A stretch of DNA of 64,000 nucleotides from Streptomyces sp. NBC_00572 (GTDB lineage Bacteria; Actinomycetota; Actinomycetes; Streptomycetales; Streptomycetaceae): assembly GCF_026341815.1 (NCBI RefSeq), contig NZ_JAPENX010000001.1:806001-870000 (forward strand), read 5' to 3'. The translations under genes were made by a program, and so were the position numbers. Positions 26,474 through 35,241 of this stretch are shown in pieces. The notes under the pieces are model-generated. The model did no database searches and was not told where the DNA came from. It saw nothing but the letters and a program-made list of their open reading frames with translations. Position 1 is the stretch's first letter; each line of letters starts with the position of its first letter.

Positions 26474-27454
26474 TCACGCCTTCACCAGCCCCTCGTTCGC
26501 GCCGCCCAGCGCCAGGTACACGTCCTCCAGGCTGGGCGTGGCGAGCGTGAAGTCGTCGAGTGCGGCGAACGCGGCCCCGCCGGTGACGGTGGCGACGGCC
26601 GCACGGGCCGCGTCCGGGGCGAGCCGGAGGATCCAGCGCCTTCCCGTCTCCTGGGCGAGTCCGCCCAGCGCGGCGACCTCGGGCAGGTGGAGGGGCGCCG
26701 ACTCGCGCCAGACCAGTTCGACGCGGATCTCGCCCGCGACGCGTTCCTTGAGTCCGGCGGGGGTGTCGCAGGCGATGACCTTGCCGTGTTCGAGGACGGC
26801 GACGCGGTCGAGGACGGTCTCGGCCTCGATGACGTTGTGGGTGACGAGCAGCACGGTGGTGCCGTGTTCGGCGCGTCGCCGGTCGACGGCCGCCCAGACG
26901 GCGCGGCGGGCGACCGGGTCCATGCCGGTGGTGGGCTCGTCGAGGACGAGGACGGGGCGCTCGCCGACGAGCGCGGCGGCGAAGCAGGCGAGCCGGCGCT
27001 GGCCGCCGGAGAGCTTCCTGAGCGGCCGGGAGGCGAGCGCGCCGAGGCCGAGCTCGTCCAGGACGGCGTCGCGCTCGGCGCGCGCGTCGTGGGCGGTGAG
27101 GCCGCGCAGCCGCCCGGTGGTCTCGGCGGCGAGGGCGACGGTCAGCTCGTCGAGGGCGGTGGACTCCTGGCCGAGGTAGGCGAGGAGCCGGGCCGCCCGC
27201 TCGGGGTGGCGCACCAGGTCGTGGCCGAGGAGGCGGACGCTGCCGGAGTCGGGGCGCATGAGCCCGGTGAGCTGGCGGACGAGAGTGGACTTGCCGGCGC
27301 CGTTGGGGCCGAGCAGGCCGAAGATCTCGCCGCCGCGCACGTCGAGACTGATCCCGTCGGTGGCCCGCACCTCGGGTGTCGCGGGCGCACCGCGCCCGCC
27401 GCGCGTGGCGGGGTACGTCTTGACCAGGTCCCGCACCACGCACACCGTACTCAC
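26474..27454 (-). CDS. ABC transporter ATP-binding protein
   Basis: 326 residues from GTG. Walker A GPNGAGKST (about 49-57), Q-loop in LLAYLGQESTALDELT, signature LSGGQRR, Walker B VLVLDEPTTG and the switch His in LLVTHNV. The C-terminal ~90 residues (from EIRVELVWRE) form the accessory domain of DrrA/CcmA-type exporters, ending in TPSLEDVYLALGG. It probably energises the permease downstream. The last codons GTGAAGGCGTGACC are duplicated immediately after the stop. Confidence 0.92.
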   Translation of the reverse strand: MSTVCVVRDLVKTYPATRGGRGAPATPEVRATDGISLDVRGGEIFGLLGPNGAGKSTLVRQLTGLMRPDSGSVRLLGHDLVRHPERAARLLAYLGQESTALDELTVALAAETTGRLRGLTAHDARAERDAVLDELGLGALASRPLRKLSGGQRRLACFAAALVGERPVLVLDEPTTGMDPVARRAVWAAVDRRRAEHGTTVLLVTHNVIEAETVLDRVAVLEHGKVIACDTPAGLKERVAGEIRVELVWRESAPLHLPEVAALGGLAQETGRRWILRLAPDAARAAVATVTGGAAFAALDDFTLATPSLEDVYLALGGANEGLVKA

Positions 27455-27465
27455 GGGGGAAGAGC

Positions 27466-28863
27466 CTACGGGGTCGCCGGGCCCGCTCCGGGCGTGGGGG
27501 CGTGTTCGGCGGCGGCCCGGACGTCGATCTCGCGCCAGAATCCCGCCCGGATCGCATACCGGTCGTGCTCGTCGATCTGGTCGTCCTTGTGGGCGAGCAG
27601 CCCGAATCGGGCGGCGTACCGGAGGAGTTCGCCGTCGATGCGGTGCGGGATGCGGGGGTAGAGGGTGGACAGCTTCGAGACGTGGCTCTGCTCGGGAAGC
27701 CGCTCCATCCACCGGCGAGCGAACACCTGTCCGACTTCGAACGGATCGCCGCCGACGGTGGTGATGTCCTCCTCGCGGTCCGCCCAGCGCTGCTCGGCAC
27801 TGGTGAGGGCGGCGAGGGTGGGCAGGGAGGCGGTCTCGGCCGGTTCGCCGAGCGTGGGGGCGGGGCGCTCGACCCAGCCCCGGTCGGAGGACCAGCGGAG
27901 GGCGCTCGCACCCTGTGGCACGGGGGCGCCCGGGGTGGCGGGGGCGGCGCCGGGGGCGCGCAGTCCCGCGAGGTCCTTGGGGGTGGGGACGCCCTTTCCG
28001 CCGGCCGGGGCGGGGACGCCGGCCCCGGCGCCGTGGCCGTGGTCGTCCTCACGGAGGTGACCGGTGCCGTGGCCGTGGTCGTCCTCACGGAGGTGACCGG
28101 TGCTGTGGGCGTGGCCGTTGCCGTGGTGGACGTGACCGTTGCCCGCGTGGCCGTTGCCGTTGGCGGTGGCGACCTCGCCGGAGGCCCCGCCGGCGGCCGC
28201 CGCCTCGGCGGCCCGTTCGGCGGAGGCGGCCAGGGCCGCCTCGGGCAGCGGCGCGGACAGGATGGCGGCGATCTCGGGGCGCGGGGCGGGCGGGGGCGAA
28301 CAGATCCCCGTGAGGTCCTTGGCGCGGACGGCCCGGGTGATCCAGGTCCGGTCCAGCACACGGCGTTCGTCGGCCTCGGCGACCAGGTCCTCGGACTGGT
28401 TGTAGTCGCCGTCGGCGGCCTGGACGGCCCAGAGGTGGACGGCGACGCCGTGCTCCTTGGCCGACATCAGACCGGGCAGCAGATCGCCGTCGCCGGTGAC
28501 GAGCACGATGTCGGAGCAGGCCCGGTTCCTGGCGAGCTCGGTCAGCTCGGTGTGCATCGCCGCGTCGACGCCCTTCTGCGCCCAGCGTCCGTCGCTCCTC
28601 GTCAGGGCGCCCAGCCGGACGGTGACCCGGGGCATCACCCGCAGTCTGCGGTGCTCGGGCTGGGGCACCCGGTCGGGCGCACCGTCGAACCAGTAGATCC
28701 GCAGGAGGGGCAGCGCTGTCTCGGCCTCGGCGCGCTGGCGCAGCTGCTGGATGAGCCCGGCGTGATCGACGGTGATCCTGGAGCGGGCCGGTTCCCCGGC
28801 GAGAAGACTGGCGGCGGCACCCAGCAGGTAGCCGGCGTCCACCAGGACGACGCAGCGGTCCAC
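27466..28863 (-). CDS. NYN-domain (PIN-like) putative ribonuclease
   Basis: About 465 residues. The N-terminal NYN domain (about 1-165) has RCVVLVDAGYLLGAAASL, KGVDAAMHTELTELA and DIVLVTGDGDLLPGL, supplying the acidic metal-binding residues of the PIN/5' nuclease superfamily. A disordered middle (about 200-320) contains a His-rich tract with repeated GHLREDDHGHG; the C-terminus (about 370-450) has YPRIPHRIDGELLRYAARFGLLAH, a possible winged-helix or OST-HTH-like module. I prefer the GTG at 28863 because AGAGG then has proper spacing; 28872 is the alternative. Only 11 bases separate its stop from the ABC ATPase start. RNA substrate unknown. Confidence 0.85.
   Translation of the reverse strand: MDRCVVLVDAGYLLGAAASLLAGEPARSRITVDHAGLIQQLRQRAEAETALPLLRIYWFDGAPDRVPQPEHRRLRVMPRVTVRLGALTRSDGRWAQKGVDAAMHTELTELARNRACSDIVLVTGDGDLLPGLMSAKEHGVAVHLWAVQAADGDYNQSEDLVAEADERRVLDRTWITRAVRAKDLTGICSPPPAPRPEIAAILSAPLPEAALAASAERAAEAAAAGGASGEVATANGNGHAGNGHVHHGNGHAHSTGHLREDDHGHGTGHLREDDHGHGAGAGVPAPAGGKGVPTPKDLAGLRAPGAAPATPGAPVPQGASALRWSSDRGWVERPAPTLGEPAETASLPTLAALTSAEQRWADREEDITTVGGDPFEVGQVFARRWMERLPEQSHVSKLSTLYPRIPHRIDGELLRYAARFGLLAHKDDQIDEHDRYAIRAGFWREIDVRAAAEHAPTPGAGPATP
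28031..28102 (-). repeat. Perfect 36-bp in-frame duplication in the NYN gene
   Basis: Positions 28031-28066 and 28067-28102 are identical base for base and encode two copies of a 12-residue unit containing TGHLREDDHGHG. Perfect identity at both bases and residues points to a recent duplication. Confidence 0.9.
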
Positions 28864-29088
28864 GTGTTCCACCCTCTTTCGGGAACCTCGGGATCGGAAG
28901 TTGCTTCGGATTTCCTTCGAGTCTGCCCGAAGGCCGGGGGCTCGACGGTCGGAACTGGATCATCGGCGTGGCGGATGTCACGTTCACGGGGCCCTTACGC
29001 TCCGTAATGATCCAACATGCGGCGGTTCGTGCGGTATGTGAATCTGACAGCGGCCCTGGCCCCTAGGTCCCTTTGAGGAGGCATCCCC

Positions 29089-29265
29089 ATGGCCAAGAAC
29101 CGCAACCAGAACCGCAGCCAGAAGCAGCAGCAGTCCCCGGCCGAGCGCGGCGCCCAGCAGGCGCAGCAGTCGGCGTTGGAGTCCGAGGCGTCACAGCGTG
29201 CGTCTCAGGTCCTGCCGAGCGACGTGGCCCGCAAGGGCCGTCAGAAGCGCTTCGGCCACAACTGA
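29089..29265 (+). CDS. Small Gln/Arg-rich basic protein
   Basis: 58 residues beginning MAKNRNQNRSQKQQQ and ending VARKGRQKRFGHN. Strong ribosome-binding site GAGGAGG eight bases before the ATG and a perfect terminator just after the stop make it a real gene. High Gln, Arg, Lys and Ser content and no hydrophobic core imply an intrinsically disordered, possibly nucleic-acid-binding protein. Function unknown. The 216 bases between the divergent NYN gene and this gene contain a 7-bp inverted repeat GGATCAT (28957-28963) / ATGATCC (29007-29013). Confidence 0.78.
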   Translation: MAKNRNQNRSQKQQQSPAERGAQQAQQSALESEASQRASQVLPSDVARKGRQKRFGHN

Positions 29266-29282
29266 CGGCGTCCGCGTACGGC

Positions 29283-29318
29283 AAAGGGGCGCGCCCGTGA
29301 CGACGGGCGCGCCCCTTG
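29283..29318. terminator. Terminator of the small basic protein gene
   Basis: Long hairpin AAGGGGCGCGCCCGT / ACGGGCGCGCCCCTT with a four-base loop, between the small gene and the convergent dnaE. Confidence 0.85.
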
Positions 29319-29365
29319 CGCGTGTTCGGGAGGTCCCTCCCGGCCGGACCAGGAGGGACGAATGA

Positions 29366-32300
29366 TCAGCCGGCCAGGCAGGACGGGCCGAGCAGCACCT
29401 TCAGGTCGCCGAAGAGGGCCGGATCGGCCGTCACCCGGTGCCGGTCGAGCCGGAGCACGGTCGTGGTCCGGGGGCCCTGGAGCTTGATCCGTACCTCGGT
29501 GTTGCCCTTGTGGTGGCCCAGGATCTCACCGAGCCGGGTGATCATCGGCGGGGTCACCTTGACGGTGGGGATGGTGAGGATCACCGGCGCGTTGGTCCCG
29601 GCGTTCGACACGTCGGGGACCATCAGCTCCATGGCGACGAGCCGGGGCACGTCCTCGCGCTTGTCGAGGCGTCCCTTGACGAAGACGACCGTGTCCTCGA
29701 CCAGCTGGGTGGAGACCAGCTGGTAGGTGGCCGGGAAGAACATGCACTCGATGGAGCCGGCCAGGTCCTCGACGGTGGCGATCGCCCAGGCGTTGCCCTG
29801 CTTGGTCATCTTCCGCTGGAGGCCGGAGATGATGCCGCCGATGGTGACGACCGCGCCGTCGGAGTGCTCCCCGCCGGTGAGCTGGGAGATCGCCGCGTCC
29901 GTCTTGTCGGACAGGATGTGCTCGATGCCGAAGAGCGGGTGGTCGGAGACGTACAGGCCGAGCATCTCGCGCTCCTGGGCGAGCAGGTAGGACTTCTCCC
30001 ACTCGACGTCGGAGAACTCGACGTCCAGCCCGAAGCCCGGCTCGTCGCTCGTCTCCTCGCCCATGCCGCCGAAGAGGTCGAACTGTCCTTCGGCCTCCTT
30101 GCGCTTGACCGCGACCACGTTGTCGATCATCGGTTCGTGGTGGGCGACCATGCCCTTGCGGGTGTGGCCCATCTCGTCGAAGGCGCCGGCCTTGATCAGC
30201 GACTCGATGGTCCGCTTGTTGCAGACGACGGCCTCGACCTTGTCGAGGAAGTCGGGGAAGGTCGAGTACTTCCCCTTCGCCTTGCGCGACCTGATGATCG
30301 ACTCGACGACGTTGGTGCCGACGTTCCGCACGGCGGAGAGGCCGAAGAGGATCACGTCGTCGCCCTGGGCGGCGAAGTTCGACTCGGACTCGTTGACGTT
30401 CGGCGGGAGCACCTTGATGCCCATGCGGCGGCACTCGTTGAGGTAGACGGCGGACTTGTCCTTGTCGTCCTTGACCGAGGTGAGCAGGCCGGCCATGTAC
30501 TCGGCGGGGTAGTTCGCCTTGAGGTAGGCGGTCCAGTAGGAGACCAGGCCGTACGCGGCGGAGTGCGCCTTGTTGAAGGCGTAGCCGGCGAAGGGGACCA
30601 GTACGTCCCAGAGCGCCTGGATCGCCTCGTCGCTGAAGTCGTTCTTGCGGGCGCCCTCTTGGAAGATCGTGAAGTTCTTCGCCAGTTCGTCGGGCTTCTT
30701 CTTGCCCATCACGCGGCGCAGGATGTCGGCCTCGCCGAGCGAGTAGCCGGCGATGATCTGGGCGGCCTTCTGCACCTGCTCCTGGTACACGATCAGGCCG
30801 TAGGTGACCGCGAGCACCTCTTCGAGCGGCTTCTCCAGCTCGGGGTGGATCGGGGTGATCTCCTGCTGCGCGTTCTTGCGCAGGGCGTAGTTCGTGTGCG
30901 AGTTCATGCCCATCGGGCCCGGCCGGTACAGGGCGGACACGGCGGAGATGTCTTCGAAGTTGTCGGGCTTCATCAGCCGCAGCAGCGAACGCATGGGGCC
31001 GCCGTCGAACTGGAAGACGCCGAGGGTGTCACCGCGCTGGAGCAGTTCGAAGGTCTTCGGGTCGTCCAGCGGCAGGGCGAGCAGGTCGAGGTCGACGCCC
31101 TTGTTGGCCTTCACCATCTTGACGGCGTCGTCCATGATCGTGAGGTTCCTGAGGCCCAGGAAGTCCATCTTGATCAGGCCGAGCGACTCGCACTGGGGGT
31201 AGTCCCACTGCGTGATGGTCACGCCGTCCGTGTGCCGCACCCAGATCGGCGCGTGGTCGACGATGGGCTCACTGGACATGATCACGCCGGCCGCGTGCAC
31301 GCCCATCTGGCGGACCAGGCCCTCGACGCCCCGGGCGGTGTCGATGACCTTCTTGACGTCCGGTTCGTTCTCGTACATCGCGCGGATCTCGCCGGCCTCG
31401 CTGTAGCGCGGGTGCGAGGGGTCGGTGATGCCGTTGAGGTCGATGCCCTTGCCGAGGACGTCGGCGGGCATGGCCTTGGTGAGCCGGTCGCCCATGGCGT
31501 ACGGGTAGCCGAGGACGCGCGCGGAGTCCTTGATGGCGTTCTTCGCCTTGATCTTGCCGTACGTGCCGATCATGGCGACCTTGTCGGAGCCGTACTTCTC
31601 CGTCACGTACCGGATCACCTCGACGCGCCGACGCTCGTCGAAGTCGATGTCGACATCGGGCATCGAGATGCGCTCGGGGTTGAGGAAGCGCTCGAAGATC
31701 AGTCCGTGCGGGATCGGGTCGAGGTCGGTGATGCCCATGGCGTACGCGACGATCGAGCCGGCCGCCGAGCCTCGGCCGGGGCCCACGGCGATGCCCTGCG
31801 CCTTCGCCCACATGATGAAGTCGGCGACGACGAGGAAGTAGCCGGGGAAGCCCATCGAGATGATCGTGTCCATCTCGTACTCGACCTGCTTCAGGCGGTC
31901 CTCGGGGATGCCTCCGGGGAACCGGCGGTGCATGCCCCGCATGGTCTCCTCGCGGAACCAGGTGGTGTCGGTGTACCCCTCCGGGATGTCGAACTTCGGC
32001 ATGAGGTTCTTCTCGACGAACATGCCGTCGGTGTTGATCTGCTCCGCGACCAGGAGGGTGTTGCGGCAGCCCTCCTGCCAGGCGTCCGACGAGTCGATGG
32101 CGTACATCTCGTCGGTGGACTTGAGGTAGTAGCCGGTGCCGTCGAAGCGGAAGCGGTCCGGATCGGAGAGGTTCTTGCCGGTCTGGATGCAGAGCAGGGC
32201 GTCGTGCGCGGTCGACTCGTGCGCGTACGTGTAGTGCGAGTCGTTGGTGACGAGCGGCGGGATGCCGAGCTTCTTGCCGATCTCCAGGAGCCCGTCGCGG

Positions 32301-32905
32301 ACCCGGCGCTCGATCTCGATGCCGTGGTCCATGAGCTCCAGGAAGTACCGCTCCTTGCCGAAGATGTCCTGGTACTCGGAGGCGGCCTTCAGGGCCTCGT
32401 CGAACTGGCCGAGGCGGAGCCGGGTCTGCAGCTCGCCGGAGGGGCAGCCGGTGGAGGCGATGAGCCCCTCCGACCACTTGGAGATGGTCTCCTTGTCCAT
32501 CCGGGGCCACTTCTGCAGCCAGCCCTCGGCGTAGGCGTCGGAGGAGAGCTTGAAGAGGTTGTGGAGTCCGGTGGAGTTCGCCGCCCAGATCGTCTTGTGG
32601 GTGTAACCACCGGAACCGGAGACGTCGTCCCGCTTCTGGTGCGGCTGGCCCCACTGGATCTTCCGCTTGTTGCGCCGGGACTCGGGGGCGACGTACGCCT
32701 CGATGCCGATGATCGGCGTCACCCCGGCCTTCTTGGCCGTGTGGAAGAAGTCGTAGGCCCCGTGCAGGTTGCCGTGGTCGGACATCGCGATATGGGTCAT
32801 GCCCATCTCGTTGCACGCGTTGAACATGTCCTTGAGCCGCGCGGCACCGTCCAGCAGCGAGTACTGGGTGTGGACGTGGAGGTGCGTGAAGGGCGGCTTG
32901 GTCAC
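29366..32905 (-). CDS. dnaE: DNA polymerase III alpha subunit
   Basis: 1179 residues, the length of DnaE1. Replicative polymerase. The N-terminal PHP domain starts FTHLHVHTQYSLLDG and has further His/Asp motifs (MSDHGNLHG, NDSHYTY). The polymerase catalytic aspartates are in SMPDVDIDFDERRR, with GPGRGSAAGS and YQEQVQKAAQIIAGYS nearby. The helix-hairpin-helix/tandem and OB-fold regions follow (VTIGGIISGLQRKMTKQGNAWAIATVEDLAG). The start is GTG at 32905. It diverges from the DUF2252 gene across 190 bases. Confidence 0.97.
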   Translation of the reverse strand: MTKPPFTHLHVHTQYSLLDGAARLKDMFNACNEMGMTHIAMSDHGNLHGAYDFFHTAKKAGVTPIIGIEAYVAPESRRNKRKIQWGQPHQKRDDVSGSGGYTHKTIWAANSTGLHNLFKLSSDAYAEGWLQKWPRMDKETISKWSEGLIASTGCPSGELQTRLRLGQFDEALKAASEYQDIFGKERYFLELMDHGIEIERRVRDGLLEIGKKLGIPPLVTNDSHYTYAHESTAHDALLCIQTGKNLSDPDRFRFDGTGYYLKSTDEMYAIDSSDAWQEGCRNTLLVAEQINTDGMFVEKNLMPKFDIPEGYTDTTWFREETMRGMHRRFPGGIPEDRLKQVEYEMDTIISMGFPGYFLVVADFIMWAKAQGIAVGPGRGSAAGSIVAYAMGITDLDPIPHGLIFERFLNPERISMPDVDIDFDERRRVEVIRYVTEKYGSDKVAMIGTYGKIKAKNAIKDSARVLGYPYAMGDRLTKAMPADVLGKGIDLNGITDPSHPRYSEAGEIRAMYENEPDVKKVIDTARGVEGLVRQMGVHAAGVIMSSEPIVDHAPIWVRHTDGVTITQWDYPQCESLGLIKMDFLGLRNLTIMDDAVKMVKANKGVDLDLLALPLDDPKTFELLQRGDTLGVFQFDGGPMRSLLRLMKPDNFEDISAVSALYRPGPMGMNSHTNYALRKNAQQEITPIHPELEKPLEEVLAVTYGLIVYQEQVQKAAQIIAGYSLGEADILRRVMGKKKPDELAKNFTIFQEGARKNDFSDEAIQALWDVLVPFAGYAFNKAHSAAYGLVSYWTAYLKANYPAEYMAGLLTSVKDDKDKSAVYLNECRRMGIKVLPPNVNESESNFAAQGDDVILFGLSAVRNVGTNVVESIIRSRKAKGKYSTFPDFLDKVEAVVCNKRTIESLIKAGAFDEMGHTRKGMVAHHEPMIDNVVAVKRKEAEGQFDLFGGMGEETSDEPGFGLDVEFSDVEWEKSYLLAQEREMLGLYVSDHPLFGIEHILSDKTDAAISQLTGGEHSDGAVVTIGGIISGLQRKMTKQGNAWAIATVEDLAGSIECMFFPATYQLVSTQLVEDTVVFVKGRLDKREDVPRLVAMELMVPDVSNAGTNAPVILTIPTVKVTPPMITRLGEILGHHKGNTEVRIKLQGPRTTTVLRLDRHRVTADPALFGDLKVLLGPSCLAG

Positions 32906-33095
32906 GGCGGGAGGCCTCCGGAAAACGCTGAGCGACAGGCTGCGGACAGTCTGGGGGGACAGCGTGGAAGTCTACGTCGCGCGACTGACAGCCGACGGGC
33001 ACTCGGGGCTAGGGTCGCGCGTTGAGAGGCTTGGAACACCTGTCCCAATTGTCATGAACAGTCTTGCAGAACGTCCGGTACCAGGAGGCACCTCG

Positions 33096-34421
33096 ATGTC
33101 GGTCCCCCAGCCCACCGCCACAGAGCGCGGTGAGCACATTCTCGCCGTCTTCGACACCGCCTTCGGCGAGCTCCTCGCCGCCGACCCCGCGGCCTTCCGC
33201 GTCAAGTTCCGGAAGATGGCCGGCTCCGCCTTCGCCTTCTACCGGGGCACTGCCTGCCTGTTCTACGCGGACCTGGAGCGGGAGGCCCACGGCGGCCCCT
33301 ACCTGGACGAGCGGACCGGCCGGGTCTGGATCCACGGCGATCTGCACGCCGAGAACTTCGGCACGTACATGGACGCCAACGGACGGCTGATCTTCAACGT
33401 CAACGACTTCGACGAGGCGTACGTCGGCCCCTTCACCTGGGACCTCAAGCGGCTCGCGGCCTCGCTCGCCCTCATCGGCTACGCGAAGGCGCTGAGCGAC
33501 GAGCAGATCACCCACCTGGTCCGGATCTGCGCCGCGGCCTACCGGGAGCGGATCCACGCCCTCGCGACCGGCGCGAAGAACGACGACCTGCCCCCGTTCA
33601 CGCTGGACACGGCCGAGGGCGCGCTGCTCGACGCGCTGCGCGACGCCCGCTCCATGACCCGCTTCGGGCTCCTGGAGTCGATGACGGAGATCCGGGACTT
33701 CGAGCGCCGCTTCTCCGCGGGCGGCGGCGCGATCGAGCTGGACGCGGCCGCCCGGTACAAGGTCCTGGCCGCCTTCGACGGCTACCTGGAGACCCTGCCG
33801 GAGTCCAGCCTGTCCCGCCCCGACTCGTACCGGGTCAAGGACGTCGTCGGGCGGCGCGGCATCGGCATCGGATCGGCCGGCCTCCCCTCGTACAACATCC
33901 TTCTGGAGGGCAACAGCGACGCCCTGGAGAACGACGTCGTGATCTACCTCAAGCAGGCGCAGACCCCGGCGGTCTCCCGCCATGTGACGGACGCGGCGGT
34001 ACGGGAGTACTTCCGGCACGAGGGCCACCGCACCGTGATCTCGCAGCGGGCGCTCCAGGCGCACGCCGACCCGTGGCTGGGCTGGACGGAGCTGGACGGC
34101 GCCGGGCAGCTGGTCGCGGAGGTCTCGCCGTACGCGGTGGACCTGGACTGGTCGGACATCGACGACCCCCAGGACATCGCGGCCACCGTCGCCGACCTGG
34201 GCCGGGCGACGGCGACCATGCACGCGGCGGCGGACGAATCCAGCGGGCACTCGCTGGTGCCGTTCTCGACGGAGCGGGCCATCGACGCGGCGATCGCCGC
34301 CGACGAGGAGGGCTTCGCGGACCTCCTGGTGGACTTCGCCCACGCGTACGGGGCACGCGCGCGGGCCGACCACCAGATCTTCGTGGACCTCTTCCGCAAC
34401 GGCCGGATCCCGGGCCTGTAG
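33096..34421 (+). CDS. DUF2252 family (kinase-fold-like) protein
   Basis: 441 residues. Motifs WIHGDLHAENFGTY (about 73-86) and NVNDFDEAYVGPFTWDLKRLAAS (about 96-118) define DUF2252 and resemble the catalytic HGDxHxxN and metal-binding D segments of aminoglycoside-phosphotransferase-like kinases. Further conserved stretches are RVKDVVGRRGIGIGSAGLPSYNILLEG, IYLKQAQTPAVS and VISQRALQAHADPWLGWT. I choose the ATG at 33096 because AGGAGG lies seven bases upstream; an in-frame ATG 42 bases earlier is less well supported. Substrate unknown. Confidence 0.87.
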   Translation: MSVPQPTATERGEHILAVFDTAFGELLAADPAAFRVKFRKMAGSAFAFYRGTACLFYADLEREAHGGPYLDERTGRVWIHGDLHAENFGTYMDANGRLIFNVNDFDEAYVGPFTWDLKRLAASLALIGYAKALSDEQITHLVRICAAAYRERIHALATGAKNDDLPPFTLDTAEGALLDALRDARSMTRFGLLESMTEIRDFERRFSAGGGAIELDAAARYKVLAAFDGYLETLPESSLSRPDSYRVKDVVGRRGIGIGSAGLPSYNILLEGNSDALENDVVIYLKQAQTPAVSRHVTDAAVREYFRHEGHRTVISQRALQAHADPWLGWTELDGAGQLVAEVSPYAVDLDWSDIDDPQDIAATVADLGRATATMHAAADESSGHSLVPFSTERAIDAAIAADEEGFADLLVDFAHAYGARARADHQIFVDLFRNGRIPGL

Positions 34422-34491
34422 GGACCGCCGGGACCGTCCACAGACTTCCTTTAAGGACGTCTTACGGACCGGCATGGGAGACTCGCCGACG

Positions 34492-35178
34492 ATGGACATG
34501 GCAGGGACGCAGCTGAGGGCGCTGCGGGCGGCGTTCTTCACGGCACTGGTCGTGACGCTGTCCGTGGCGTCCCACGTGCTGCTCTCCCGCGTGCCGCTGC
34601 CGCTCGGGACGGTCGCCCCCGTCGCGGTCGGCGTCTTCGCCGTGGCGTACGCCCTGGCCGGCCGCGAGCGGGGCCTCGGCCCGATCGCCGGTCTCCTCGT
34701 CCCGCTGGAGCTGGCGGCCGACACGCTCTTCACCAGCGGCCAGGTGATCTGTTACGGCGCCGCCGGCGGGCCGGTCGCCGGTTCGCTGCGCGCGGTGGGC
34801 GTGGACGTGTTCTGCGGCGGCGCCGTGGGAAGCCCGCTGCCCGGCGTGGCGGCCCCCGAGAGCGGCACCGCGGCCGCCCTGCTCGACTCCCCCGACCCGG
34901 CGCTGCCCTGGCTGCTGCTCCTGGCGCATGTGGGCGTCGGGCTCTTCGCGGCGGTCTGGCTGCGCGGCGGGGAGCGGGCGCTCGCCCGGCTGCTCGGCGC
35001 GGTGTCGGCCTTCGCGTTCCGGCCGCTGCTCCTGGTGGCGGCCTTCTTCCGTACCGGTGGTCCGGCGCCGCGGCGCGCCGGGCGGCCCGCGGGACGGCCC
35101 CGGGCCTCCCGCAACCGGCTCCTCACGCACTCCGTGGGACGGCGTGGACCGCCGTGCCCGAGCTTCGCTCTCGTCTGA
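34492..35178 (+). CDS. Uncharacterised integral membrane protein
   Basis: About 228 residues. Hydrophobic segments near 10-28, 33-52, 62-78 and 130-155 are followed by a long Arg/Pro-rich basic tail. A Cys appears in QVICYGAAGG and another in GVDVFCGGAVG, both probably in extracytoplasmic loops, and could form a disulfide. The gene is followed by a DsbA-like gene 63 bases downstream. The ATG at 34492 has GGGAG upstream; ATGs at 34474 and 34498 are alternatives. No family recognised. Confidence 0.65.
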   Translation: MDMAGTQLRALRAAFFTALVVTLSVASHVLLSRVPLPLGTVAPVAVGVFAVAYALAGRERGLGPIAGLLVPLELAADTLFTSGQVICYGAAGGPVAGSLRAVGVDVFCGGAVGSPLPGVAAPESGTAAALLDSPDPALPWLLLLAHVGVGLFAAVWLRGGERALARLLGAVSAFAFRPLLLVAAFFRTGGPAPRRAGRPAGRPRASRNRLLTHSVGRRGPPCPSFALV

Positions 35179-35241
35179 GCAGCGCAAGCACACAGGCACG
35201 CGGTTCCCCCTTTCCTCCTCACTCCCACGGAGATCACGATC

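Noticed and set aside
26262..28361. Minus-strand frame ending in SHVALA repeats
   Set aside because: The repeats come from the 18-bp tandem array; the frame overlaps the NYN and ABC ATPase genes in another phase and has no start signal.
24084..29088. Possible genomic island in the repeat-rich part
   Set aside because: Base composition and codon use match the rest, no integrase, transposase, tRNA or attachment-site repeats are visible.
29438..33025. 1195-codon plus-strand frame opposite dnaE
   Set aside because: Mirror frame of dnaE; composition is typical of antisense to a GC-rich gene, with no domain and no ribosome-binding site.
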